Assembly (NCBI GenBank): GCA_027071315.1
Contig: JALSUP010000007.1
Location: 1-47,211 of the forward strand
Origin: Sulfurovum sp.
Lineage (GTDB): Bacteria > Campylobacterota > Campylobacteria > Campylobacterales > Sulfurovaceae
DNA length: 47,211 bases
Direction of reading: 5' to 3'
Shown: positions 33,360 through 41,382 of the stretch, piece after piece
How the letters are laid out: every line of letters begins with the position of its first letter
Numbering within the stretch: position 1 is the stretch's first letter
Notes under the pieces: model-generated
Databases searched by the model: none
What the model saw: only the letters and a program-made list of their open reading frames with translations
What the model was told of the DNA's origin: nothing
Program-made: the position numbers and the translations under genes

Positions 33360-35093
33360 TTGAAACACCTTATTGATTTTATTGAAGCAAGAGATGTCAC
33401 AAAGACTTCTATATTTAAACATTTAAAATGTACCAAAGCCGAAGCCAAACTCATACAATATACCTGTCAACGCTATGTCAAAGGTTTGGAAGAGGTACCT
33501 GTACTTGAAATGCTGCAGCAGAATTTCCCGGAAGAGGGCTATGCTTATCTTAAAAAACTGGCACTGGTCAAAAATCTTTTAGACCTTGGCTGGATCATAC
33601 AAATGAGTTTCGGACAGGTCAAGGCACATGAAACCTCACAGCTTGAACTGCTCAACACGTCCATCACCCCAAGTATTGCTTTGCTGAGACTGCTGGAAGA
33701 GGGATCGTTGGAGATCTTTCTGCCTGAAGTCAAACCTTATACCGACCATTTGGAGTATTTGCAGGACCAGTTCGATATGGTCTCGCTTCTGCACAAGATC
33801 TCCACCTTCAAACAGGGCTTTGCCGACAACTCCTTGAGTATTGGTCGTCTCAAGAACAAGTTGACACTCCTGACAACACGTATTGAAGAGCGTGTCAAGA
33901 TGACGGAGACACCTATTGTGGTCGAAGAGTTCTTTAAAGAGAAAGGGCTCGATGAAAAAGAGCAGCGTATTTTCCTTGCCCTCTTAAAAGAGGAGTATTC
34001 CGGCGGAGAGGGACAGTTCAGGGATATGAATACACTCATTGAACTCATCTCTTTTGATGAATACGAAAAGATCAAAAACCGTGCCCTGCTGGAAGACGGA
34101 GCCAAGCTTATTACCGAAGATATCATTGACTATGAAGAGATACTCAATATGTTCGGTGGCGTAAGCCGTGCCTTTTACCTGCAGGAAGAGGTGATGCAGC
34201 GTATCATCCACCCCAAAAAGAACAAAAAGGTAGAGAAGCTCAAACTTGACGCCCTGGTACAGGAGCAGGAATTGTTTGAATATCTCAAGCCCCTTACCAC
34301 ACTCGATGATGTGGTACTGCACCCTAAAACAAGAGAAACACTCAACAATGTTGTCAAACAGGTTGACAAGAATGTCTTTAAAAAACTCAGAGAGTGGGGC
34401 ATTAAAGATAAAAAGAAGACCATTGATGCCCGTATTATCTTTTACGGTGCGGCAGGAACAGGGAAGACCATGACAGCCATGTCTTTGGCAAAAACACTCA
34501 AAAAACCCATCTTGTCTTTTGACTGTTCAAAGATCCTTTCTATGTATGTCGGAGAGAGTGAAAAGAATGTCCGTAAGATCTTTGACGACTTTAAAGAGCT
34601 CTCTGCCAAAGCCAAAGTTGAACCCATTTTGTTACTGAACGAAGCAGACCAGTTCTTAAGTTCCCGTTCTGAAGGACAGGGCTCTTCTGCCGATAAAATG
34701 CACAACCAGATGCAAAACATCTTCCTTGAGCAGATAGAAAAGTTTGAAGGTATTCTCATTGCCACGACCAACCTGCTGGGCAACATAGATAAAGCCTTCT
34801 CCAGACGTTTTAACTACAAAATAGAGTTCAAAAAACCGGGGAAAAAGCAGCGTTTGAGACTCTGGCAGTTCATGCTACCGGAAAAAGCAGACTACACAGA
34901 AGATTTTAACATGGCAGAACTCGCCAAGTACGAACTCACCGGAGGACAGATCAATCTTATTATTAAAAACACAGCCTATAAAGTAGCTGTAAGAGATGAA
35001 TCTGTCTTTGGAAACCAGGATTTTTTAGAAGAGATCGAAAAAGAGATGGGTTCCAGTTTTGACGGTGCCAAAAGTATGGGGTTCAAGGTTTAA
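33360..35093 (+). CDS. AAA+ ATPase with a large N-terminal domain
   Basis: A 577-residue protein. The first 330 residues form a helical domain that I do not recognise. The AAA+ domain (about 345-560) has Walker A GAAGTGKT (about residue 362), a Walker B-like LLLNEADQF where the usual Asp is Asn but the catalytic Glu is kept, and arginine-finger region FSRRFNYKIEF. No protease or membrane segment is seen, so it is not FtsH. The start is TTG at 33360 with AGGAAA upstream; the ATG at 33356 is in another frame and closes after six codons. It ends flush against the convergent rhodanese gene with no base between. Confidence 0.8.
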   Translation: MKHLIDFIEARDVTKTSIFKHLKCTKAEAKLIQYTCQRYVKGLEEVPVLEMLQQNFPEEGYAYLKKLALVKNLLDLGWIIQMSFGQVKAHETSQLELLNTSITPSIALLRLLEEGSLEIFLPEVKPYTDHLEYLQDQFDMVSLLHKISTFKQGFADNSLSIGRLKNKLTLLTTRIEERVKMTETPIVVEEFFKEKGLDEKEQRIFLALLKEEYSGGEGQFRDMNTLIELISFDEYEKIKNRALLEDGAKLITEDIIDYEEILNMFGGVSRAFYLQEEVMQRIIHPKKNKKVEKLKLDALVQEQELFEYLKPLTTLDDVVLHPKTRETLNNVVKQVDKNVFKKLREWGIKDKKKTIDARIIFYGAAGTGKTMTAMSLAKTLKKPILSFDCSKILSMYVGESEKNVRKIFDDFKELSAKAKVEPILLLNEADQFLSSRSEGQGSSADKMHNQMQNIFLEQIEKFEGILIATTNLLGNIDKAFSRRFNYKIEFKKPGKKQRLRLWQFMLPEKADYTEDFNMAELAKYELTGGQINLIIKNTAYKVAVRDESVFGNQDFLEEIEKEMGSSFDGAKSMGFKV

Positions 35094-35507
35094 TTATTTA
35101 ACGATCTCCAGATCCGTCCCAAGCAACCCGATCATCCCTGTTTTCACATTCAAGGGGGTGAACCCGTGGGCTTTCAAAATACGTGATGCAGCCACAGAGC
35201 GACTCCCCGAACGGCAGTAAACAACAATTTGTGTATTTTTACGTGCAGCTAATTTATTAAGATTCTTCTCAAGTTTTCCCAGAGGGATGAGCGTCGCACC
35301 TCTGATGTGCCCCTCTTTGAATTCATCTACCGTTCTGACATCCAAAAGTGTTACATTTTTATCTTCATCTATGAGAATCTCTGCCTGTTTCGGTGAAATG
35401 AATTTGAAATCTGCAAGGATCCATCCTTTGGTGTAGGCAAAATAGGCAAGGATCCCTGCCATTGCGATGTAGTATAAGATATTGATAAATGAATTTTTTT
35501 TCTGCAA
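35094..35507 (-). CDS. membrane-anchored rhodanese-like protein
   Basis: A 137-residue protein with one N-terminal membrane segment (about residues 6-24) and a single rhodanese domain. The active-site loop is VVYCRSGSRSVA with the persulfide cysteine, preceded by LLDVRTVDEFKEGHI. Probable role is sulfur transfer or cyanide/persulfide handling at the periplasmic face or membrane. I chose the TTG at 35507: AAAAGG stands 6 nt upstream, and an extended -10 (35525-35533) lies just before. Longer versions starting further upstream would cross that promoter. Confidence 0.83.
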   Translation of the reverse strand: MQKKNSFINILYYIAMAGILAYFAYTKGWILADFKFISPKQAEILIDEDKNVTLLDVRTVDEFKEGHIRGATLIPLGKLEKNLNKLAARKNTQIVVYCRSGSRSVAASRILKAHGFTPLNVKTGMIGLLGTDLEIVK

Positions 35508-35524
35508 ATGAAGCCTTTTCCCGT

Positions 35525-35533
35525 ATTGTAGCA
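35525..35533 (-). promoter_or_regulatory. extended -10 promoter of the rhodanese gene
   Basis: On the minus strand TGC followed by TACAAT, 17 bp upstream of the proposed TTG start. Confidence 0.5.
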
Positions 35534-35634
35534 CTATTTTTTTTTGTTTCACATAGTTACATTGCATTAATCTGACAGGCGATACGCTTATAGTGAGAAT
35601 AACTTTAACCATCTTTCAGTTACTATAAAAGTAA

Positions 35635-35647
35635 TATTCTGAGAATA
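35635..35647. promoter_or_regulatory. 13-bp inverted repeat upstream of the nuo operon
   Basis: TATTCT-G-AGAATA in the 200-bp gap between the rhodanese gene and nuoA. TATAAA (35624-35629) and AATACT (35644-35649) are weak -10 candidates around it. An operator is possible but not proven. Confidence 0.35.
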
Positions 35648-35706
35648 CTCTCGTTCCCTGATTTTGGGGGAGAAGAGAGAAGAATTAATATAGTTAAGGG
35701 ATTAAT

Positions 35707-36096
35707 ATGACTCATGTAATTACAGAACACCCGTATTTTGGTGTATTTGTTCTCTTTGCATTGACGGTGATCGCATTTCCCGCGACACTGGCATTGGCAA
35801 GATTTGTTTCTAGGAAATTGGCCAAACTCGATACGGAAAAGCTGAAGCTTACCATATACGAGTGTGGACCGGAAGTAACAAAACAACCAAACACTATCTC
35901 GGTACAGTTCTACCTGATAGCACTACTCTTCATCCTGTTCGATGTAGAGATCATCTTTATGTTCCCTTGGGCAATTGACTTTAAATTGCTTGGATGGTTC
36001 GGTTTCGCAGAGATGATACTATTTATTTTACTACTTACGATCGGATTCGTATACGCATGGAAAAAAGGAGCACTTGAATGGCACAGCATCAAGTAA
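35707..36096 (+). CDS. nuoA: complex I subunit NuoA
   Basis: A 129-residue membrane subunit with three hydrophobic segments. The family signature is [10 protein letters not shown] followed by [22 protein letters not shown]. It belongs to the proton-pumping membrane arm next to the quinone site. AAGGGA precedes the ATG. nuoB starts inside its last 19 bp. Confidence 0.96.
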   Translation: MTHVITEHPYFGVFVLFALTVIAFPATLALARFVSRKLAKLDTEKLKLTIYECGPEVTKQPNTISVQFYLIALLFILFDVEIIFMFPWAIDFKLLGWFGFAEMILFILLLTIGFVYAWKKGALEWHSIK

Positions 36097-36596
36097 ATTA
36101 TGCCTCGGCAGCAGGCTTACCGATAGCTTTGACTTCGGTAGATAAACTCGTAAACTGGGGGCGTTCAAACTCACTTTGGCCGCTTACCTACGGACTCGCA
36201 TGTTGTGCGATCGAAATGATGGCATCGGGTGGTGCACGTTATGACTTCGATAGAATGGGAACCATCTTTAGAGCCTCTCCAAGACAGGCAGATGTGATGA
36301 TATTGGCAGGAACACTTTCCAAAAAGCATGCTGAGTTCGCAAGAAGACTGTATGATCAGATGACAGAGCCTAAATGGGTCATCTCTATGGGTTCCTGTGC
36401 CAACACAGGTGGTATGTTTAACACCTATGCAACAGTACAGGGTGTTGACAGAATCATCCCGGTAGATATTTACCTGCCAGGCTGTGCACCAAGACCTGAG
36501 ACACTTCAGTATGCACTTATGATGCTTCAAAAGAAGATCAGAAGAGAGTCTGCAAACATGAATAACAATACAAAACAGAACTTGAGGTTAGTGTAA
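36078..36596 (+). CDS. nuoB: complex I subunit NuoB
   Basis: A 172-residue peripheral subunit that holds iron-sulfur cluster N2, the last before quinone. The four ligands are seen as the tandem pair in [14 protein letters not shown] and the single cysteines in [11 protein letters not shown] and LPGCAPRPE. It overlaps nuoA by 19 bp and nuoC by 1 bp (TAATG). Confidence 0.97.
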   Translation: MAQHQVNYASAAGLPIALTSVDKLVNWGRSNSLWPLTYGLACCAIEMMASGGARYDFDRMGTIFRASPRQADVMILAGTLSKKHAEFARRLYDQMTEPKWVISMGSCANTGGMFNTYATVQGVDRIIPVDIYLPGCAPRPETLQYALMMLQKKIRRESANMNNNTKQNLRLV

Positions 36597-37378
36597 TGAG
36601 AAAGTACGTACCAAAAGACAATGTTCAGGGTAAATCATACTACACGGACAGATACTGGGTTGCCCCGCGTGTGCCAAGAATGGAAGTAGAAGCAGATTCT
36701 CACTTCGCTGATGTGCTTAAAGCATTGGGAAAACTTTCCAAAGAGTCTTATGTAGAGATCGGTCAGCTGGTTGTGCATATTGATGCGACAACAAATGTTG
36801 AAGTCATGACAGTACTGAAAGAGACTTGTGGTTATACACAGTGTTCTGAGCAGTCAGCAGTAGACTATTTGGCAAAAGACGGTGAGTTTGAACTTTTCTA
36901 CCAGCTTCTCAATATTACAGAAGCCAAAAGAGTCAGAGTAGTGTGCCGTATTAAAAAAGGAGAGGCGATCGAGTCAATCACTTCTCTTTACCATTCGGCA
37001 AACTTCGCTGAGCGTGAAATGTTCGACATGTTCGGTATTAAAGTCAATAACCATCCTTTCCTTAAGCGTATTTTGATGCCTGATGACTGGGAAGGTCACC
37101 CACTCCTGAAAACATACCCGATGATCGGTGATGAGTTCGCTTCATGGTATGAGGTCGATAAGATCTTCGGTAAAGAGTACAGAGATGTGATCGGTCCTGA
37201 AAACAGAGATCCGGCACGTATTGACAGATATGACACAAAACGTTTCTCAAGAGTCGGATATGAAGTACCGTTCGATGCAGATATTTCTGATGGTGAGAAA
37301 GAGCAGGCTATTGAGTACAGTGAAACACTACTTGTAGATTATACCACTTCATCTAAGACATTAGATGAGAGAAGATAA
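36596..37378 (+). CDS. nuoC: complex I subunit NuoC
   Basis: A 260-residue 30-kDa subunit of the connecting arm. The family signature is AEREMFDMFGIKVNNHP followed by LMPDDWEGHPLLK. The N-terminal 40 residues and the acidic C-terminal tail exceed the core fold. It is a separate gene from nuoD, not fused as in E. coli. Confidence 0.96.
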   Translation: MRKYVPKDNVQGKSYYTDRYWVAPRVPRMEVEADSHFADVLKALGKLSKESYVEIGQLVVHIDATTNVEVMTVLKETCGYTQCSEQSAVDYLAKDGEFELFYQLLNITEAKRVRVVCRIKKGEAIESITSLYHSANFAEREMFDMFGIKVNNHPFLKRILMPDDWEGHPLLKTYPMIGDEFASWYEVDKIFGKEYRDVIGPENRDPARIDRYDTKRFSRVGYEVPFDADISDGEKEQAIEYSETLLVDYTTSSKTLDERR

Positions 37379-37387
37379 GGGGAGAGT

Positions 37388-38617
37388 ATGCAACAACCTA
37401 ATAAATTAACGCCATTTTTTGAAAACCTCAATTTTGAGCGTGATGACAACACCATGGTCATCAACTTTGGTCCTCAGCACCCTTCTGCACACGGTCAGCT
37501 AAGACTTGTGCTTGAACTTGACGGGGAGCAGGTCGTTAAAGCCTATCCGGATATCGGTTACCTTCACAGAGGTATCGAAAAAATGGCAGAGAACATGACC
37601 TATAATGAGTTCCTGCCAACCACAGACAGACTGGACTACATTGCCTCTACTTCTAACAACTATGCCTATGCATTGGCAGTTGAAAAGTTACTTGGTATTG
37701 AAGCACCAAGAAGAGCACAGGTGATCAGAACAATGTTACTTGAAATTAACAGAGTGATCTCTCACCTCTTCTTTATTGCAACACATGCACTCGATGTCGG
37801 GGCAATGTCAGTCTTCCTTTACGCCTTCCGTGAACGTGAATTTGCCATGGACCTTATGGAAGATTACTGTGGTGCCAGACTGACACACTCATCTGTCCGT
37901 ATCGGTGGGGTGCCTTTGGATCTCCCCAATGAGTGGATCAATAAGATGATCGCATTCTGTGATAAGGTAGATTATGAAGTAGAGCATACCTATAATGCCT
38001 TGCTCCAGGAGAACCGTATCTGGAAAATGCGTTTGGAAGATGTAGGGGTTATCTCTGCTGAAGACGCACTTTCCTGGGGTTGTACAGGACCAATGTTAAG
38101 AGGTTCCGGTGTCAACTGGGATATTAGAAAAGAGGAGCCGTATGAATTGTACGGTGAGTTGGATTTTGACATTCCTACCTCTGACAGATGTGACTCATAC
38201 GGACGTTACAGACTCTATATGGAAGAGATGAATCAATCAACGAGAATATTGAGACAACTTGTCCCTATGTATAAAGAGTCTGAGCCTCAGTTGATGGCAC
38301 ACGCTCCGCAGTACATTTCTGCGCCTAAAGAGGAGATCATGACTCAAAACTATGCATTGATGCAGCACTTTGTACTGGTCACTCAGGGTATGAGACCGCC
38401 AAAAGGTGAAGTGTATGTGCCGACAGAGTCTCCAAAAGGTGAACTTGGTTTCTACATTAAGTCAGAAGGTGAGCCATACGCTTACAGACTGAAGTGTAGA
38501 GCACCAAGTTTCTTCCATACAGGATTGCTGCAAAAGCTTCTTGTGGGTACGTATATAGCAGACGTCGTTACAATTATTGGTACTACCAATATTGTATTCG
38601 GTGAAGTTGACAGATAG
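37388..38617 (+). CDS. nuoD: complex I subunit NuoD
   Basis: A 409-residue 49-kDa subunit, related to hydrogenase large subunits, that lines the quinone site together with NuoB. Motifs are [19 protein letters not shown] with the quinone-site histidine, [12 protein letters not shown] and [18 protein letters not shown] at the end. A GGGGAGAG ribosome site lies before the ATG. Confidence 0.97.
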   Translation: MQQPNKLTPFFENLNFERDDNTMVINFGPQHPSAHGQLRLVLELDGEQVVKAYPDIGYLHRGIEKMAENMTYNEFLPTTDRLDYIASTSNNYAYALAVEKLLGIEAPRRAQVIRTMLLEINRVISHLFFIATHALDVGAMSVFLYAFREREFAMDLMEDYCGARLTHSSVRIGGVPLDLPNEWINKMIAFCDKVDYEVEHTYNALLQENRIWKMRLEDVGVISAEDALSWGCTGPMLRGSGVNWDIRKEEPYELYGELDFDIPTSDRCDSYGRYRLYMEEMNQSTRILRQLVPMYKESEPQLMAHAPQYISAPKEEIMTQNYALMQHFVLVTQGMRPPKGEVYVPTESPKGELGFYIKSEGEPYAYRLKCRAPSFFHTGLLQKLLVGTYIADVVTIIGTTNIVFGEVDR

Positions 38618-38625
38618 GGGTTGAT

Positions 38626-39357
38626 ATGCAAAGATATGATTTAAGACATTTAAAAGATGATTTTTATGACAGAATGGTTGAGCTTATCGATAAAGGTATC
38701 AAAGTCGGTGAAGTTGGGATTTTCCTTTTTGAAGTAGGTGATTTTTCTTCTATCCAAAAGTCTGCTGACGTGATCAGAGCCACTGGTCATGACCTGATGA
38801 ACTCATTGAAGTTCAATGAGGTTGACTGGACTGTTGTGGTCAAAAAAGTAGATGAAGCCACACAAAAAGAGAGAGCTGAAAAGATCGAAGCTGCAAGAGT
38901 TGAAGCTGAGAAAAAAGCAGAAGAAGTACGTATTGCTGCAGAAGAGAAAGCCGAAGCAGACAGAGTAGCTGCGGAAGCAAAGGCAAAAGAAGAAGCAGAG
39001 AAAGCGGCTGCAGAAGCGAAAGCCAAAGAGGAAGCTGAAAAGGCTGAAGCAGAGGCCAAAGCAAAAGAAGAGGCTGAAGCCAAAGCAAAAGCGGCGCAGG
39101 AAGCTGCAGAAGCAAAGGCAAAAGAAGAAGCTGAAGCAGCAGCAGCCAAGAAAGCTGAAGCTGAAAAAGCACAAGCTGAAAAAGCTGCAGCAGAAAAAGC
39201 AGAAAAAGAGAAAATAGAGAAAGCTGCCTCTGAAAAAGCAGCAACAGCAGCCGAAACAACAAAGACAGAAGCCAAACCTGAAGCGAAACCTGCGGCAAAG
39301 AAGCCGGCAAGTAAAAAACCGGCCCCAAAAAGAGCCAGAAAGCCAAAGGCTAAATAA
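38626..39357 (+). CDS. NuoE-position complex I protein with a long Lys/Glu/Ala tail
   Basis: A 243-residue protein in the nuoE place. Residues 1-80 (RYDLRHLKDDF, KVGEVGIFLFEVGDF, LKFNEVDWTVVVKK) match the small protein found there in Campylobacter (Cj1575c type, from memory). It has no cysteines for the 2Fe-2S cluster of true NuoE. From about residue 85 a TolA-like, highly charged A/E/K helix or coiled coil runs to about 210 and ends in a basic P/K/R-rich tail. The stop overlaps the next start (TAATG). Role probably structural in the input module. Confidence 0.8.
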   Translation: MQRYDLRHLKDDFYDRMVELIDKGIKVGEVGIFLFEVGDFSSIQKSADVIRATGHDLMNSLKFNEVDWTVVVKKVDEATQKERAEKIEAARVEAEKKAEEVRIAAEEKAEADRVAAEAKAKEEAEKAAAEAKAKEEAEKAEAEAKAKEEAEAKAKAAQEAAEAKAKEEAEAAAAKKAEAEKAQAEKAAAEKAEKEKIEKAASEKAATAAETTKTEAKPEAKPAAKKPASKKPAPKRARKPKAK

Positions 39358-41366
39358 TGTCTGGCATTGTATTCTCTACTTGGAGGGACGAGTTTATCGA
39401 CAACCGTGATAAACCAGCCCAAGAGTGGGGTGAATCTGGATTTAAACTGCCGGAAACCTATCATGGAGACACAAACTCTAAGGCATTTATCGGATGGGAT
39501 GGCGTGGCCATTTTTGATGAAGATATAGATGCCGTAGAGTTGGCGTCACAGTATGCTGCACAGTACCAGGAGTACTCTGAAGCCTGTGGTCGTTGTGCTC
39601 CGGGTAGATGGGGTGGCAGGATCCTTTACGATTTGCTCGACAAAATAGCACGTGGGGAAGGTACGCATGATGATACGGCACATTTAAAAGAGATCGCAAA
39701 AACAATGATGACGACTTCTAAATGTGAGATCGGTAAGACCGTACCTAAACCTATTTTAGACTTGATGGAGCACTATAAAGCACAGTTCGATACCTGTATT
39801 GATGCACAGATCCCGTCAAAACATTATAATGGCGATACTTCGTATATAGCAAAAGTGACTGCACCGTGTACGGATATGTGTCCGGCACATGTAGACATTC
39901 CTGCCTATATAGAAGGTGTAAGAGATATGGTCTTTACCGAATCTCTTGAAGCCACAAGACAGACCATGCCGTTGGCACACACCTGTGGACGTGTTTGTCC
40001 ACATCCATGTGAAGATGCCTGTCGTCGTACGAACCTGGATGAGCCTATCTCCATTATGGAGCTGAAGCGTCTGGGTGCGGATTATGAGACAGACCATGAA
40101 CTCTCCTGGTTGCATCCGACAGAACAAAAGCCACCTAGAAATGATGGTAAAAAAGTAGCCATCATCGGTGCGGGTCCTGCCGGTTTAACCGCAGCCTATT
40201 ATCTTGGTCTTGAAGGTATTCAGGTAGACATCTTTGAAGAACTTCCTGTGAATGGCGGAGAAGTGGCAGTCGGTGTTCCCGAATACCGTATGCCCATTGA
40301 CAAGTACAATAAAGACATCGATTTGGTCTTAGAGCTTGAAACCGTCAGTATCACGAACAATCACCGAGTCAATGCAGAGCGTCTGAAAGAGCTGGACGAA
40401 GAGTATGATGCGGTAATGCTTGGATTTGGTGCAAGACTTTCCAAAAAAGTACGTGCTGCCAATGAAAACACAGAAATGGGCGGATACTGGGGTGCCATAG
40501 ATATGCTTGACAAAGTAAACCTTTGGCATAAATATCAGATCGGTGCACCGGCTTCCAACGAGTTGAAAGACAAAACGGTGGTCTGTGTCGGTGGTGGATT
40601 TACCTCTATGGACGTGGTCAGATGTTCCATCCGTGAAGGTGCGAAGAAAGTGGTGATGCTCTATAGACGTGATGAGAAGACGATCATTCGTAACACGACC
40701 TATGAAGAGTACCACGAAGCAGTAGAAGAGGGTGTAGAGTTCATCTTCCACTCAGCCATTGAAGAGATCTTTGATGATGGTGAAAATATCACTAAGCTTA
40801 AAGTGAACCGTTTTGAACTGGTCCCTGACCCGAATGGCGGTAGAGCACAACTGGTGAAGATAGAAGACGGTGATTTTGAAATTGAATGTGACTATTTGAT
40901 CCCAGCGGTTTCTCAGGCACTCGATACACAACTGCTTCCGGAAGAGTGGAACCTTGAAATGACGTCATGGAACTCCATTCTTACCAATGGTAAAGACTTC
41001 ATGACATCACGACCGGGACTTTTTGCTGCGGGTGACTGTGAATATGGTCCTATGACCATTGTCAATGCAGTCGGTCAGGCAAGAAGAGCCGCATCGGTCA
41101 TCAGCCGTTATATCTATGACGGTAAGTGTACGCTGCTTGATGATGAAATTATGGAAGACCACTTGAACAGACTTAAAGTCTATGACAAGAAAGAGAAGAT
41201 CACAGGTTGGATGCCGGGTCTGCCTCGTGCTGAGAGTGAAAAACTTGAAGTAGATGAGCGTAAGAGCAACAACAGAGAGGTCAACCTTGGCTTTACGGGC
41301 GAAGAGGCTATCTCTGAAGCGGAAAGATGTATGCGTTGTTACTACATCTCCATGGTAGCAGTGTAA
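39357..41366 (+). CDS. NuoF C-terminal domain fused to a GltD-like FAD/NAD(P)H oxidoreductase
   Basis: A 669-residue hybrid in the nuoF place. Residues 60-150 match the end of NuoF that binds cluster N3 (C77 and C80 in EACGRCAPGR, C123 in SKCEIG), but the third ligand is Gly83. The FMN/NADH-binding part of NuoF is missing. Residues 165-230 hold GltD-type 4Fe-4S cysteines (PCTDMCPAHVDIP, CGRVCPHPCEDACR). Two dinucleotide folds follow: IIGAGPAGLTAAYYLG (about 265-290) and CVGGGFTSMD (about 405-435), with the FAD motif FAAGDCEYGP. The end has CMRC. It should feed electrons from NAD(P)H or ferredoxin into the complex. Confidence 0.88.
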   Translation: MSGIVFSTWRDEFIDNRDKPAQEWGESGFKLPETYHGDTNSKAFIGWDGVAIFDEDIDAVELASQYAAQYQEYSEACGRCAPGRWGGRILYDLLDKIARGEGTHDDTAHLKEIAKTMMTTSKCEIGKTVPKPILDLMEHYKAQFDTCIDAQIPSKHYNGDTSYIAKVTAPCTDMCPAHVDIPAYIEGVRDMVFTESLEATRQTMPLAHTCGRVCPHPCEDACRRTNLDEPISIMELKRLGADYETDHELSWLHPTEQKPPRNDGKKVAIIGAGPAGLTAAYYLGLEGIQVDIFEELPVNGGEVAVGVPEYRMPIDKYNKDIDLVLELETVSITNNHRVNAERLKELDEEYDAVMLGFGARLSKKVRAANENTEMGGYWGAIDMLDKVNLWHKYQIGAPASNELKDKTVVCVGGGFTSMDVVRCSIREGAKKVVMLYRRDEKTIIRNTTYEEYHEAVEEGVEFIFHSAIEEIFDDGENITKLKVNRFELVPDPNGGRAQLVKIEDGDFEIECDYLIPAVSQALDTQLLPEEWNLEMTSWNSILTNGKDFMTSRPGLFAAGDCEYGPMTIVNAVGQARRAASVISRYIYDGKCTLLDDEIMEDHLNRLKVYDKKEKITGWMPGLPRAESEKLEVDERKSNNREVNLGFTGEEAISEAERCMRCYYISMVAV

Positions 41367-41382
41367 TGGGAGGCGATGTAAT

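Noticed and set aside
33356-33376. ATG at 33356 as start of the AAA+ gene
   Set aside because: It is in a different frame and stops after six codons; the TTG at 33360 leads into the long frame.
35508-35612. Longer rhodanese protein starting at 35612
   Set aside because: The added part crosses an extended -10 box and gives an unlikely N-terminus before the membrane span; the TTG at 35507 has a good ribosome site.
38787-39464. 225-, 168- and 123-codon antisense frames opposite the NuoE-position gene
   Set aside because: The A/E/K-rich repeat on the plus strand gives F/S/A- or L-rich open frames on the other strand by composition alone.
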